From JAABRU01 sp050180235 (GTDB lineage: Bacteria > Desulfobacterota > Desulfobacteria > Desulfobacterales > Desulfococcaceae): a DNA stretch of 33,273 nucleotides. The position numbers were made by a program, and so were the translations under genes. The stretch lies in assembly GCA_050180235.1 (NCBI GenBank), contig JBFXEJ010000066.1:1-33273 (forward strand). Reading direction: 5' to 3'. Within the stretch, counting starts at the first letter, position 1. Every line of letters starts with the position of its first letter. The notes under the pieces were generated by a model. The model made no database searches. It saw only the letters and a list, made by a program, of their open reading frames with translations, and was not told where the DNA came from. Below are positions 7,941 through 16,049 of this stretch, one piece after another.

Positions 7941-8411
7941 ATGATCGAAACCGATATTCCCGGATACAGAAAGATACATCTCCGTTATCTGGTGCTGGAT
8001 TTCAACGGCACGCTGGCGGTTGACGGCAATCTTCTTCCCGGAGTGAAGAATGCCCTGAACGCGCTGGCCGAAATTCTGGAAATCCATGTCATCACAGCGG
8101 ATACATTCGGAAAATCCGCAGCCCAGTTGGAAGGCGTGCGCTGCAGACTGTCCATTCTCCCTCCGGGAAATCAGGACAAAGCCAAACTGGAGTTTGTGAA
8201 AAAACTCGGTGCTGAACATACGGCCTGCATCGGAAACGGCAGAAATGACCGGCTCATGCTGAAGGAATCAGCACTGGGACTGGCTGTGATTCTGGGAGAG
8301 GGTGCGGCAGCCGAGACCTTAATGTCGGCAGATGCGGTTTTCACGGATATTGTATCTGCCCTGGAATTTCTGCAGCAGCCCCTGCGGATGACAGCAACTT
8401 TGCGTTCATAG
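7941..8411 (+). CDS. Soluble P-type-ATPase-like HAD family protein (COG4087 type)
   Basis: A 156-residue HAD-superfamily protein without a cap domain. Motif I is LDFNGTLAVDG (about 20-30): the nucleophile Asp is present but the second Asp is replaced by Asn, as in the family named soluble P-type ATPase and unlike true phosphatases (DxD). Motif II is the Thr of VITADTF. The acidic motif is GNGRNDRLML (about 98-107). The family resembles the phosphorylation domain of metal-pumping ATPases, but substrate and role are unknown. The ATG is preceded by AAAGGA and by a good sigma-70-like promoter, so it is probably a one-gene unit. Confidence 0.82.
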   Translation: MIETDIPGYRKIHLRYLVLDFNGTLAVDGNLLPGVKNALNALAEILEIHVITADTFGKSAAQLEGVRCRLSILPPGNQDKAKLEFVKKLGAEHTACIGNGRNDRLMLKESALGLAVILGEGAAAETLMSADAVFTDIVSALEFLQQPLRMTATLRS

Positions 8412-8464
8412 AGTAATTCCAAACAGTAAATCTGTCCGGTAAGAGCGCATCCATATATTTTTTT

Positions 8465-8500
8465 GCCACAAAGCCACAAAGGAGCAAAGATGCACAAAGA
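8465..8500. repeat. Degenerate CACAAAG repeat
   Basis: A run of imperfect GCCACAAAG-like words between the HAD and aminopeptidase genes, followed by an inverted TTTGTG word. Repeats of this kind are common in large proteobacterial genomes; no function can be assigned. Confidence 0.35.
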
Positions 8501-8617
8501 AAAAAATCTTTGTGAAACTTAGGGCTTTTGTGGAAGTGTTTTGAAAGTACTGCCGGTGAGGAAATGACATATGCCAGTCACTGACTGAATATAACATTAT
8601 CAAAGGAGAACATAAAA

Positions 8618-10087
8618 TTGCTGGAACTGAAAACACCTGATTTGAAAACAGAAAAAATCGGAACCCTGGTCATACCGGTCTGTGAGGATGCAGACATTCA
8701 TGATAACCGTGCGCTCTCAGCGCTTGCCGCAAGAGCAAAAAAAATGGAGGAATTCAAACGCGGAAATGACGCGGAAGTGGTTTTCTTTGATCCCCCGGAA
8801 ATCAGAGCGGGCCGTGTCATCTGCATGGGCATTGGGAAAAAGGAGAAACTGGATACCGAATCCCTGCGGGCCTTTGCCGGAAAAGCTGTCAACGTCTGCA
8901 TCAGAAAAAATCTGGAAGAGATTCTCATTGCCGCTCCCTCAGACAAAAAATACGGTGCAGATATGCCAGATATGCTGGAATCCCTAATGGAAGGGGCCTG
9001 TCTGGGAAACCATATCTATGAACCCTACAAAGAGGAAAAAAAACACAGCCCCCTGAAAAAAATCTCTATCTTTGTCAAACCTCAGACAGCGGCAAAATTC
9101 GCGGGACTGGCCGAACGTGTGGAAAATATCTGTGCGGGAACCATGATGGCGCGGGAATGGGTTTCCATGCCTGCCAATGAAAAAAGACCGGAACAGTACG
9201 CTGCCATGATCGCACAGGCCGCGGAAAAAGCAGGGCTCTCTGTCAAAGTGATGGATGAAAAGGAACTGGAAAAGCAGAAATTCGGTTCCCTGCTTTCCGT
9301 ATCCAGGGGCAGCGAGGCCAAAGCCCGTCTGGTCATTCTGGGATACAAAGCCAAAAAAGCAAAAAAACACATTGCTCTGGTGGGCAAGGGTGTCACATTT
9401 GATTCCGGCGGAATCAATCTCAAGATTGGCGAAAACATATCCGGAATGAAAATAGACATGGCCGGCTCCGCAGCAGTGGCAGCGGCCATGATTGCCTCTG
9501 CCAAAACAAAACCCGGAATCAATCTTACCGCAGTGATTCCCATTGTGGAAAACATGCCTTCGGGAACTGCCTCACGTCCCGGAGATGTGGTCAGAAGCTA
9601 TGACGGGAAAACCGTGGAAATCGGCAATACTGACGCGGAAGGCCGTCTGATCCTCATTGACGCTATTTCCTACGCTATCCGGAATTACAAACCGGACACT
9701 GTTATTGATCTGGCTACCCTCACAGGAGCGTGCGTGGTGGCTCTGGGAGAAAGGATTGCCGGTGTTTTCTCGCCAGACAGCCAACTGGCTGAAACCATCG
9801 TGGCTTCGGGAAAGAAAACCCATGAACGCTGCTGGCATATGCCCATGCCGGAAGATTACAAAGAATTTCTCAAAAGCAAAATTGCGGATATCAGCAATAT
9901 GAGCAGTTCCAAGGCAGGCGGGGCCATCACAGCCTCTCTTTTTCTTTCCGCGTTTGTAAAAGACACCCGGTGGGCGCATATTGACATTGCAGGGCCGTCC
10001 TACACGGATAAGGGAAATGCTTACTGCAATCCCGGAGGAACCGGATTCGGAGTCCGTCTGCTCTGCGATCTGCTGGAAAAGATATAA
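8618..10087 (+). CDS. pepA: Leucyl aminopeptidase (peptidase M17)
   Basis: A 489-residue cytosolic M17 leucyl aminopeptidase, which removes N-terminal residues from peptides with two divalent metal ions; the family length is about 500. The C-terminal catalytic half contains KGVTFDSGGINLK (metal and catalytic Lys/Asp), DMAGSAAV and the family signature NTDAEGRL with its bicarbonate-binding Arg. The N-terminal half is the less conserved macro-like domain. The start is TTG at 8618, chosen because AAAGGAG lies 8 nt upstream and no ATG fits. The next gene begins 2 bp after the stop codon, so they are likely co-transcribed. Confidence 0.95.
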   Translation: MLELKTPDLKTEKIGTLVIPVCEDADIHDNRALSALAARAKKMEEFKRGNDAEVVFFDPPEIRAGRVICMGIGKKEKLDTESLRAFAGKAVNVCIRKNLEEILIAAPSDKKYGADMPDMLESLMEGACLGNHIYEPYKEEKKHSPLKKISIFVKPQTAAKFAGLAERVENICAGTMMAREWVSMPANEKRPEQYAAMIAQAAEKAGLSVKVMDEKELEKQKFGSLLSVSRGSEAKARLVILGYKAKKAKKHIALVGKGVTFDSGGINLKIGENISGMKIDMAGSAAVAAAMIASAKTKPGINLTAVIPIVENMPSGTASRPGDVVRSYDGKTVEIGNTDAEGRLILIDAISYAIRNYKPDTVIDLATLTGACVVALGERIAGVFSPDSQLAETIVASGKKTHERCWHMPMPEDYKEFLKSKIADISNMSSSKAGGAITASLFLSAFVKDTRWAHIDIAGPSYTDKGNAYCNPGGTGFGVRLLCDLLEKI

Positions 10088-10089
10088 GC

Positions 10090-11961
10090 ATGGAAAATTA
10101 CCTGCATTTTCTGAAAAATGTCAGTTTTTTCTCATCCCTGCCTGATCCTGATATCCTGAAAATCAGCGCTGTATGCGGCAAAACAGCCCTGGATGCCGGG
10201 AAAGTGGTGTTTTCCGAGGGAACACGGGGACAGCATTTTTATATCATCCTCAAAGGAGCCGTGGAAATCGTGAAAGATCAGGGGGAACAGGGACAGGACA
10301 GAATTGCCGTATACAAACAGGGGCAGTGTTTCGGTGAACTGGCCCTGATTGACGATTTCCCGCGCAGTGCCACAGTGCTGACCACAGAACCTTCGGAACT
10401 GCTGTGCATCAGCCGGGATGATTTTCAGAAAGTGGTGCAGGAATCTGCCAGCATATCCTTTTCCATTCTCAAAACCCTGACAGGTCTGATACGGGAAAGA
10501 ACCGAAAACTTCATTGATGATCTAAGGGAAAGAAACCGGAACCTGGAAAGAGCCTATGCCCGTCTGAAAAGGGAAATCGAAGACCGGCGCCGGGCGGAAA
10601 AACGGCTGCACCATCAGGCCTTTCACGACAGCCTGACCGGTCTTCCCAACCGGGCTCTTTTCCTCAACCGTCTGCAGGAAGTCCTGAAAGAGGCCAGACA
10701 GAAAAAATCCTCCAATTATGCAATTCTGTATCTGGATGTGGATCGCTTCAATGCGATAAACGACAGATTCGGACATCTCACCGGAGATCAGGTGCTGATC
10801 AAAATTTCCGAAAGACTCCGAAACTGTCTCAGGCGTTCTGAAATCCTGGCCCGTTTCAGCGGTGATGAATTTGCTGTGCTGCTGGAAGGAACATGCGAGG
10901 CCGAAGATCCCATACGCATTGCACAGCGGATAAAGGAGGAACTCAGGGAACCCTTTGCAGTCAGCGGGAAAGAGATGTATATCACAGTCTGCACAGGCAT
11001 TGTTCCGGGCGGGGATAAATACAATTCCACTGTGGATGTGCTGCGGGATGCGGATATAGCCATGTACGGTGCAAAGGCAAAGGGCGTGGCAGAAATCCAG
11101 ACCTATGATGAGGCCCTTCATGAAAAAACAATGGATCTTCTGCGTCTGGAAACCGATATGAAAGGTGCAGTGGAAAGAAGGGAATTCATTCTGGAATATC
11201 AGCCCATCATCCGTATGAAAAACTGCGAACTGGCCGGTTTTGAGACTCTGGTCAGATGGATTCATCCGGAACGCGGAGTGATTTCACCGGAGATATTCAT
11301 ACCCCTGGCGGAAAAGACCGGATATATTCTGGAACTTGGGCGCTGGATCATCTCTGATGCCTGTGCACAGGTCAGGCAGTGGATCAGAGAGGCAGAGCCG
11401 GGACGGCATTTTTTTGTCAATATCAATATTTCCGGCAAACAGTTTCTGCAACCTGAATTTATTGATGAATTCCAGAATATACTGGATAAGGCGGAAATTC
11501 CTGGAGAGTATCTGAAGGTCGAGATGACAGAAAGTGTTCTCATTGAAAATGTGGATTATCTTGTGGATGTTCTTTCCCGGCTCCGGAAAATGAATGTGAA
11601 GATAGCACTGGATGATTTCGGAACCGGTTATTCCTCGCTTTCCTATCTGTACAAATTTCCCATTGATGTGCTGAAAATTGACCGCTCTTTTGTTTTCCGT
11701 ATGGGGGAAAGCGGGGAAAAAGACCTTGTGCCGGTGATTATTTCCATTGCCCACAGCATGAAAATGGATGTGGTGGCAGAAGGCGTGGAAACTGTGAAGC
11801 AGTTTCAGCAGTTGCTGTCATACGGATGCGAATACGGGCAGGGATTTCTTTTTTCCAAATCCATGAGAAAAGGGGATGCAGGCCGTCTGCTTCTTGACGG
11901 GTCAGAAAGGGATATCTGTGTCTGGCCCGGAATGCAGCCGGAAATCAGGAATGAAAATTAA
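10090..11961 (+). CDS. Cyclic-nucleotide-binding domain / GGDEF / EAL signalling protein
   Basis: A 623-residue cytoplasmic protein. Residues about 10-125 form a CAP-type cyclic-nucleotide-binding domain (GQCFGELALIDDFPRSATV is the phosphate-binding cassette). A coiled coil follows (about 135-170), then a GGDEF domain with active-site SGDEF (257-261), then an EAL domain starting ETL (385-387). The EAL domain keeps its metal and catalytic residues: NISG, EMTES, DDFGTGYSSL, LKIDRSF and VAEGVE. It should therefore hydrolyse c-di-GMP; the SGDEF site may still synthesise it or only bind GTP. cAMP or cGMP binding could control it, and an adenylate cyclase lies at 21524-22615. It is tightly coupled to pepA. 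Confidence 0.92.
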   Translation: MENYLHFLKNVSFFSSLPDPDILKISAVCGKTALDAGKVVFSEGTRGQHFYIILKGAVEIVKDQGEQGQDRIAVYKQGQCFGELALIDDFPRSATVLTTEPSELLCISRDDFQKVVQESASISFSILKTLTGLIRERTENFIDDLRERNRNLERAYARLKREIEDRRRAEKRLHHQAFHDSLTGLPNRALFLNRLQEVLKEARQKKSSNYAILYLDVDRFNAINDRFGHLTGDQVLIKISERLRNCLRRSEILARFSGDEFAVLLEGTCEAEDPIRIAQRIKEELREPFAVSGKEMYITVCTGIVPGGDKYNSTVDVLRDADIAMYGAKAKGVAEIQTYDEALHEKTMDLLRLETDMKGAVERREFILEYQPIIRMKNCELAGFETLVRWIHPERGVISPEIFIPLAEKTGYILELGRWIISDACAQVRQWIREAEPGRHFFVNINISGKQFLQPEFIDEFQNILDKAEIPGEYLKVEMTESVLIENVDYLVDVLSRLRKMNVKIALDDFGTGYSSLSYLYKFPIDVLKIDRSFVFRMGESGEKDLVPVIISIAHSMKMDVVAEGVETVKQFQQLLSYGCEYGQGFLFSKSMRKGDAGRLLLDGSERDICVWPGMQPEIRNEN

Positions 11962-12171
11962 TATATGGTACGGTACTGCGCTGTGCCGGAAAAAATCAAA
12001 TTCCGCAAGAATCCGGCAGGCCATATGCTGAATGTTTTCAGCCGTGACCGGGACTTTCACAAAATCCGTATCCGGATTTATGGTGATCATTGCAATTCAG
12101 ATTTGTAAGGATGAAAAGCCCAATAACCTTTGTGCTGTGTTTATATCCTGAAACTGAACATCTGACAATTA

Positions 12172-12309
12172 AGGCGATTTCCATTAATGATTATACCGTT
12201 TTTCGTAGGGTGGGCACGGCTTTTTGTGCCCACCGTTTCAGCAGTACGGCGGGCACAAAAAGCCGTGCCCGCCCTACAATGATGGTACATTTTTTCATGG
12301 AAATCGCCT
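12172..12309 (+). repeat. 138-bp inverted-end element, family B1, copy 1
   Basis: Outer ends are AGGCGATTTCCAT and its inverse ATGGAAATCGCCT. Inside lies a G+C-rich inverted core of about 31 bp, with GTAGGGTGGGCACGGC on the left and GCCGTGCCCGCCCTAC on the right, able to fold into a long hairpin. Nearly the same sequence is at 27367-27503 and an end fragment is at 124-160. The segments between ends and core differ between the two arms, so it is not a simple palindrome. Confidence 0.8.
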
Positions 12310-12365
12310 AAGTACTCAACCGAAAATTTTCGTGCATTAAAAAAACCGGATTTTTCGTAAAATTT

Positions 12366-12468
12366 AGGTGAGTTATGAAAATAAATATCCCATTTCAGTT
12401 CACAGGCACAGGGCAAAAACTGGAAGTTTTTGATACTTTGGCGGGATATTCTTTTCTGAAAATCACCT
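12366..12468 (+). repeat. 103-bp inverted-end element, family B2, copy 2
   Basis: It begins AGGTGAGTT, ends AAAATCACCT, and matches the element at 162-264 along its length. It ends 27 bp before the ATG of the HAD phosphatase gene, so it could affect that gene's leader. Confidence 0.75.
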
Positions 12469-12495
12469 TGTCTGAAAATATATGGAAACGTACTT

Positions 12496-13218
12496 ATGAA
12501 AGCACTCATTGTTGATTTGGACGGGACATTGGTTCACGCTGAACCAGGGGAGATCCCTGTTCCGGGTTTTTCCGGATGCCGCTATATGGCACTGCGATCT
12601 GCGGATCTTTTGGCAGAAATCAGCCAGAAAATGCCTGTGCTTATCGCCACAGGCCGGAATGCCAAAAGTGTGGGCGGTCTGACAGATCAGCTTGAAAACA
12701 TATTTTTTTCCGGTTTTGTGCTGGAAAACGGAATGGTTGCCAGAACCAGTCTTTATGCGGATACAGAAAATCCTGTGGATGAATGGGCTGAGATTGCACA
12801 GCATTTTCCGGACTGGCGCAGGATTTCAGGTTATGAAAACTGCCTGGGGCTGGCTTTTGATCGTTCGGAAGAAAATCCGGGGAAAAGGGTGCGGGAAGTT
12901 CTTGACAGCATGGGAAAAACAGCGCATCTGTATCAGGAACCGGGAAAAATATTTGTTTATCCTTATCTGTCCGGCAAACTTAGCGGAATACAGGTTTTGG
13001 GTTTTGAACCCCATATTGTTCTGGGAGATGATATAAATGATCTGGACATGCTGAGCGCTGCCGGATACAGTGCCACAATGGCCTCCGCGCATGAAAAAGT
13101 CCGGCATCTGGTAATGGAAAAGGGAAATTACTGCTCTGAATTTTCCTCTCACAAAGGCACGGAAGATTTGCTGCTCCGGGTGGGGGAACTGATCAGCGGG
13201 AATGCTGAAACTGTCTGA
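12496..13218 (+). CDS. HAD-superfamily (IIB-like) phosphatase
   Basis: A 240-residue HAD hydrolase. Motif I DLDGTLVHAEPG (about 7-18) has both catalytic Asp residues, motif II is the Thr in IATGRN (about 50-55), and the C-terminal acidic motif is GDDINDLDML. The cap inserted in the middle and the order of motifs resemble Cof-type, sucrose-phosphatase and mannosyl-3-phosphoglycerate phosphatase enzymes, so the substrate is probably a sugar phosphate; the exact one cannot be read. GGAA lies 8 nt before the ATG. It is first in a likely plus-strand group with a lipoprotein and an LPS heptosyltransferase. Confidence 0.85.
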   Translation: MKALIVDLDGTLVHAEPGEIPVPGFSGCRYMALRSADLLAEISQKMPVLIATGRNAKSVGGLTDQLENIFFSGFVLENGMVARTSLYADTENPVDEWAEIAQHFPDWRRISGYENCLGLAFDRSEENPGKRVREVLDSMGKTAHLYQEPGKIFVYPYLSGKLSGIQVLGFEPHIVLGDDINDLDMLSAAGYSATMASAHEKVRHLVMEKGNYCSEFSSHKGTEDLLLRVGELISGNAETV

Positions 13219-13417
13219 AAGTGTTTTTTTTGTAAAACACCTTGCATTTTATGTCGGAGATAAAATAGATGTGGGCATAGAAATACTGCCGATGAAATCA
13301 CTTCAGTCACAGATGAGTTCAGGAGTCGCATATTATGAGGGGGAACTTTACAATGTCATCCGCCAGGGAAGAGGTGTTCCGGGTGTGCCGCTTGTCATTG
13401 CCGGTATCGGAGAATAA
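13202..13417 (+). CDS. Small conserved-looking ORF, function unknown
   Basis: A 71-codon frame overlapping the end of the HAD gene by 17 bp. The last 45 residues (IEILPMKSLQSQMSSGVAYY... ending VPGVPLVIAGIGE) have normal codon usage and look like a compact conserved domain. The first 23 do not, and a GTG at 13271 with GGAG 11 nt upstream would give 48 residues. Its 3' end overlaps, in another frame, the likely start of the lipoprotein gene by 65 bp, so one of the two starts may be wrong. I do not recognise a named family. Confidence 0.45.
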   Translation: MLKLSESVFFVKHLAFYVGDKIDVGIEILPMKSLQSQMSSGVAYYEGELYNVIRQGRGVPGVPLVIAGIGE

Positions 13418-14234
13418 AAAGGCATTTTTTTCAGTCCTGCTGGCAGTTCTGCTGCTGACCGGATGTGCCACCATAGGACAGCAGCTTATTGACAAGCCAA
13501 AAGTTGAATATCTGGGAATGACTCTCAAAGACCTTTCTCTTTTTGAGGCCACACCGGTTTTCAGATTCAGATTCACCAACACCAACCCAATGGGAATGGA
13601 TGTATCGGGTGTCAGTTACAATCTGAAAATCAACAGGCGGAAATTTGTCAAAGGCGTTTCCGGCCAGAATGTCCGGATTAAGGCCATCAGTTCCGGAGAA
13701 CTGGAATTGCCTGTATCCTTTAATTTTACCGATCTTTTCCATACGCAGGGCTCAGAAGATTCAGGCGTTTTATATGAAATGTCGGGGCTGATCCGTATTG
13801 GGCCGTATTCCCTGCCATATGAAACCGCCGGCAGGTTCGTAATTCCGAAAATTCCCCGCATTTTTCTGCAGGAAATCCGCATAACTGATCTGTCTGAAAA
13901 CAGTGCATCGCTTCTGCTCACACTTGATCTGGATAATCCCAATGATTTTCCGCTGGATGTGGACACCCTGGCCTATGTTCTGCGCCTGAACGGAGCAGAG
14001 ACCGGGGCTGGGGCGGTTTCCCTGTCAAAGGCAGTTGATGGAAAAACAAGAGTTCGGCTGTCTGTTCCTGTGCATTCGGTATTTTCAGGCCCTGATGATC
14101 CGGTATATCAGATACTCCGATCCGGATACGCATCATTTGAAATATCCGGTGCAATGAAACTCAGAACCTTCCAAACCGGACTGCGCGGGATTTCCTTTCA
14201 GGAGGCAGGGGAAAAAAAATTTCTGTCAGAATGA
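13353..14234 (+). CDS. LEA type 2 (WHy-domain) lipoprotein, tandem domains
   Basis: A 293-residue probable outer- or inner-membrane lipoprotein. A hydrophobic stretch FFSVLLAVLLLTGC ends in a lipobox (LTG-C), so the mature protein begins at that Cys. Two LEA_2/WHy-type beta-sandwich domains follow: the first with VFRFRFTNTNPMGMDVSGV, the second with LTLDLDNPNDFPLDVDTLAY, both with the N-P-x-x-x-x-x-V pattern typical of the fold. The family is linked to envelope or desiccation stress but has no defined activity. The ATG at 13353 is chosen because GAGGGGG lies 9 nt before it; GTG/TTG codons up to 13398 are alternatives that avoid most of the overlap with the small ORF. Confidence 0.8.
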   Translation: MSSAREEVFRVCRLSLPVSENKKAFFSVLLAVLLLTGCATIGQQLIDKPKVEYLGMTLKDLSLFEATPVFRFRFTNTNPMGMDVSGVSYNLKINRRKFVKGVSGQNVRIKAISSGELELPVSFNFTDLFHTQGSEDSGVLYEMSGLIRIGPYSLPYETAGRFVIPKIPRIFLQEIRITDLSENSASLLLTLDLDNPNDFPLDVDTLAYVLRLNGAETGAGAVSLSKAVDGKTRVRLSVPVHSVFSGPDDPVYQILRSGYASFEISGAMKLRTFQTGLRGISFQEAGEKKFLSE

Positions 14235-14387
14235 CAAAAAGGCAGAACCCCTGAATTGTTGTGAGTTCATCAGCTTCTGCGGGCATTTTTTCCAAAATAA
14301 CAGTCCGTATTTATGCTTGCAGTTGCATTTTGAAAAAAATGCAGCCAAAAATCCGGTTTTGCCAAAATCAAAGGGAATTTTGCACCT

Positions 14388-15449
14388 GTGAATATTCTGA
14401 TTGTCAAACTGAGTGCTATCGGTGATGTGATCCATACCCTTCCTGCCCTGAATGCTCTGCGCAGGCATTATCCGAAGGCCCGTATCACCTGGCTGATCGA
14501 AGAGGCTGCGGCTTCGCTTGTACATGGACATAATGCTTTGGATCGGCTTATTGTTTCCCGCAGAAAGCAGTGGGTCAGGGGACTGATCAAAGGCCCGTCA
14601 CGTATGGAAAACCTCAGAGCCATATGCGCGTTTATCCGCACTCTGCGTGATACACACTATGATTTGATTTTTGATTTTCAGCAGTTGCTCAAAAGCGGCA
14701 TTCCGGTATGGCTGGCAAAGGGAAAACGCAAATTTGGTTTTGACCGGGGCATGGAGCATATGGAGCACAGCCATATTTTTCTCAATGAGCGCATTCCTCC
14801 GGTCAGTATGGAAATCCATGCTCTCCGCCGATACCTGATGCTGATACAGGCTGCGGGTGTTCCTGTCCGGGAAATCAGATACGGAATTCCGGTCAGAGAG
14901 TCTGACAGAAATTCCGTGGAGGAACTGCTGATTCAGCACGGGGCAGGCAAAGGGCGAATGCTGGTGGGAATCAATCCCGTTGCCCAGTGGAAAACCAAAC
15001 TGTGGCAGAATGAAAAATTTGCAGCACTGGCAGACCGGCTGGCAGAAGATTACTATGCTGATGTAGTTTTTACCGGAGGCCCGGACGATATAACTGCTGT
15101 TAATAAAATACGCTCCCGCATGAAGAGTGCATCTGTCAGTCTGGCAGGAAAAACCAGTCTGACACAGCTTGCCGCCCTGTATGAGAAAACAGATTTTGTA
15201 ATTTCCACAGACACCGGCCCAATGCATCTGGCCGCAGCAGTGGGAACGCCTGTTACTGCCCTGTTCGGCCCCACAGCTCCCTGGCGCACCGGCCCTTTTG
15301 GATCAGGCCATGAAATCATCCGCACCGGAGTGAAATGCAGTCCCTGTTTCAAACGCCATTGCGCACGGGGCGACTGCATCTGCATGAACGGAATTCAGGT
15401 GGAAGACGTACTTTCCGCAGTCAGACGGCTGAGAAACAAAGCAGAATAA
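14388..15449 (+). CDS. waaC: LPS heptosyltransferase I (glycosyltransferase family 9)
   Basis: A 353-residue GT9 enzyme that adds the first L-glycero-D-manno-heptose from ADP-heptose to the Kdo2-lipid A core at the inner face of the cytoplasmic membrane. The N terminus NILIVKLSAIGDVIHTLPA carries the family acceptor/catalytic Asp. The donor-binding half contains GINPVAQWKTKLW, VVFTGGPDD and the signature STDTGPMHLAAAVGTPVTALFGPT. The C-terminal CSPCFKRHCARGDCICM is Cys-rich, as in many deltaproteobacterial homologues. The start is GTG at 14388. It lies in the envelope-related group 12496-15922, and shows that the organism makes a heptose-containing LPS core. Confidence 0.92.
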   Translation: MNILIVKLSAIGDVIHTLPALNALRRHYPKARITWLIEEAAASLVHGHNALDRLIVSRRKQWVRGLIKGPSRMENLRAICAFIRTLRDTHYDLIFDFQQLLKSGIPVWLAKGKRKFGFDRGMEHMEHSHIFLNERIPPVSMEIHALRRYLMLIQAAGVPVREIRYGIPVRESDRNSVEELLIQHGAGKGRMLVGINPVAQWKTKLWQNEKFAALADRLAEDYYADVVFTGGPDDITAVNKIRSRMKSASVSLAGKTSLTQLAALYEKTDFVISTDTGPMHLAAAVGTPVTALFGPTAPWRTGPFGSGHEIIRTGVKCSPCFKRHCARGDCICMNGIQVEDVLSAVRRLRNKAE

Positions 15450-15523
15450 GCTTCCGGCCTGTTCATGCACCGCATCACAATCCGGAAGACTGTTTTCTGT
15501 CATATGAAAAAAGGAGAATGCAA

Positions 15524-15922
15524 ATGGGTTTGGCATGGTATATTGTCAGTGAAAAAGAAATAAAGGGTTTTGACACCTTTGTTGATGGCAAGGCCATTGC
15601 ACATGCGGATGAAAAAATTCTTGCTGATATTTTCAGCTCTCTGAACGTGCCTCCTCTGATGAGTTTTTTCAGTCAGAATCCTGAGGAAACCGGAGATTTT
15701 TTTGATTATGAAGCTGATATTCCGGAGAATCTGCCGGAGGAGGAATGGTTTTCAGCCGCAGATGGACTGAAAACCGTGCGCGCTCTGACCGTTCACCTGC
15801 AGGCACATCCTGAGTCAGTAGCGGAATCAGAGGAAATTCTGGAAGACCTGAAAGAATATGAACGGATACTCTCCCGGTTTGAGAAAGAGGGAATCCGCTG
15901 GCATCTGGCAATTGATTTTTAG
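15524..15922 (+). CDS. Conserved hypothetical protein
   Basis: A 132-residue acidic soluble protein, starting MGLAWYIVSEKEIKGFDTFV and ending IRWHLAIDF. I do not recognise a named domain, although it resembles short conserved proteins seen in several bacterial groups. The ATG at 15524 is preceded by AAGGAG (15511-15516) at 7 nt; an ATG at 15518 is too close to that site. It follows the heptosyltransferase by 74 bp and is closed by a strong terminator at 15965-15998, so it is probably last in the operon. Confidence 0.75.
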   Translation: MGLAWYIVSEKEIKGFDTFVDGKAIAHADEKILADIFSSLNVPPLMSFFSQNPEETGDFFDYEADIPENLPEEEWFSAADGLKTVRALTVHLQAHPESVAESEEILEDLKEYERILSRFEKEGIRWHLAIDF

Positions 15923-15964
15923 ACTACTGTTTTGCCAACTTTGATTTTATGATCTGAAATGTAC

Positions 15965-15998
15965 AAAAAACCGGATTTTTTGGAAAAATCCGGTTTTT
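15965..15998 (+). terminator. Rho-independent terminator
   Basis: AAAAACCGGATTTTT, a 3-nt loop, then AAAAATCCGGTTTTT: a perfect 15-bp stem ending in a T run, 43 bp after the stop of the preceding gene. Its symmetry lets it act in both directions, but no minus-strand gene ends here. Confidence 0.85.
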
Positions 15999-16049
15999 GC
16001 AACGCACAGATTCAAGGCTGGCAGAGTACTGCGGCACGGATTGCATATT

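Larger units (their letters stand above)
11962..12495. other. 534-bp repeat-bearing intergenic region
   Basis: It holds the 138-bp B1 element (12172-12309) and the 103-bp B2 element (12366-12468). On the minus strand, 12090 to about 11960 reads as a gene-like frame (MITINPDTDFVKVP...), which then runs antisense into the signalling gene. It could be a remnant, but I cannot identify it. No terminator is obvious. Confidence 0.5.

Noticed and set aside
11902..12090. A 62-codon minus-strand gene
   Set aside because: The first 40 codons look plausible, but the frame then enters the end of the signalling gene antisense and no family is recognisable. At most it is a remnant.
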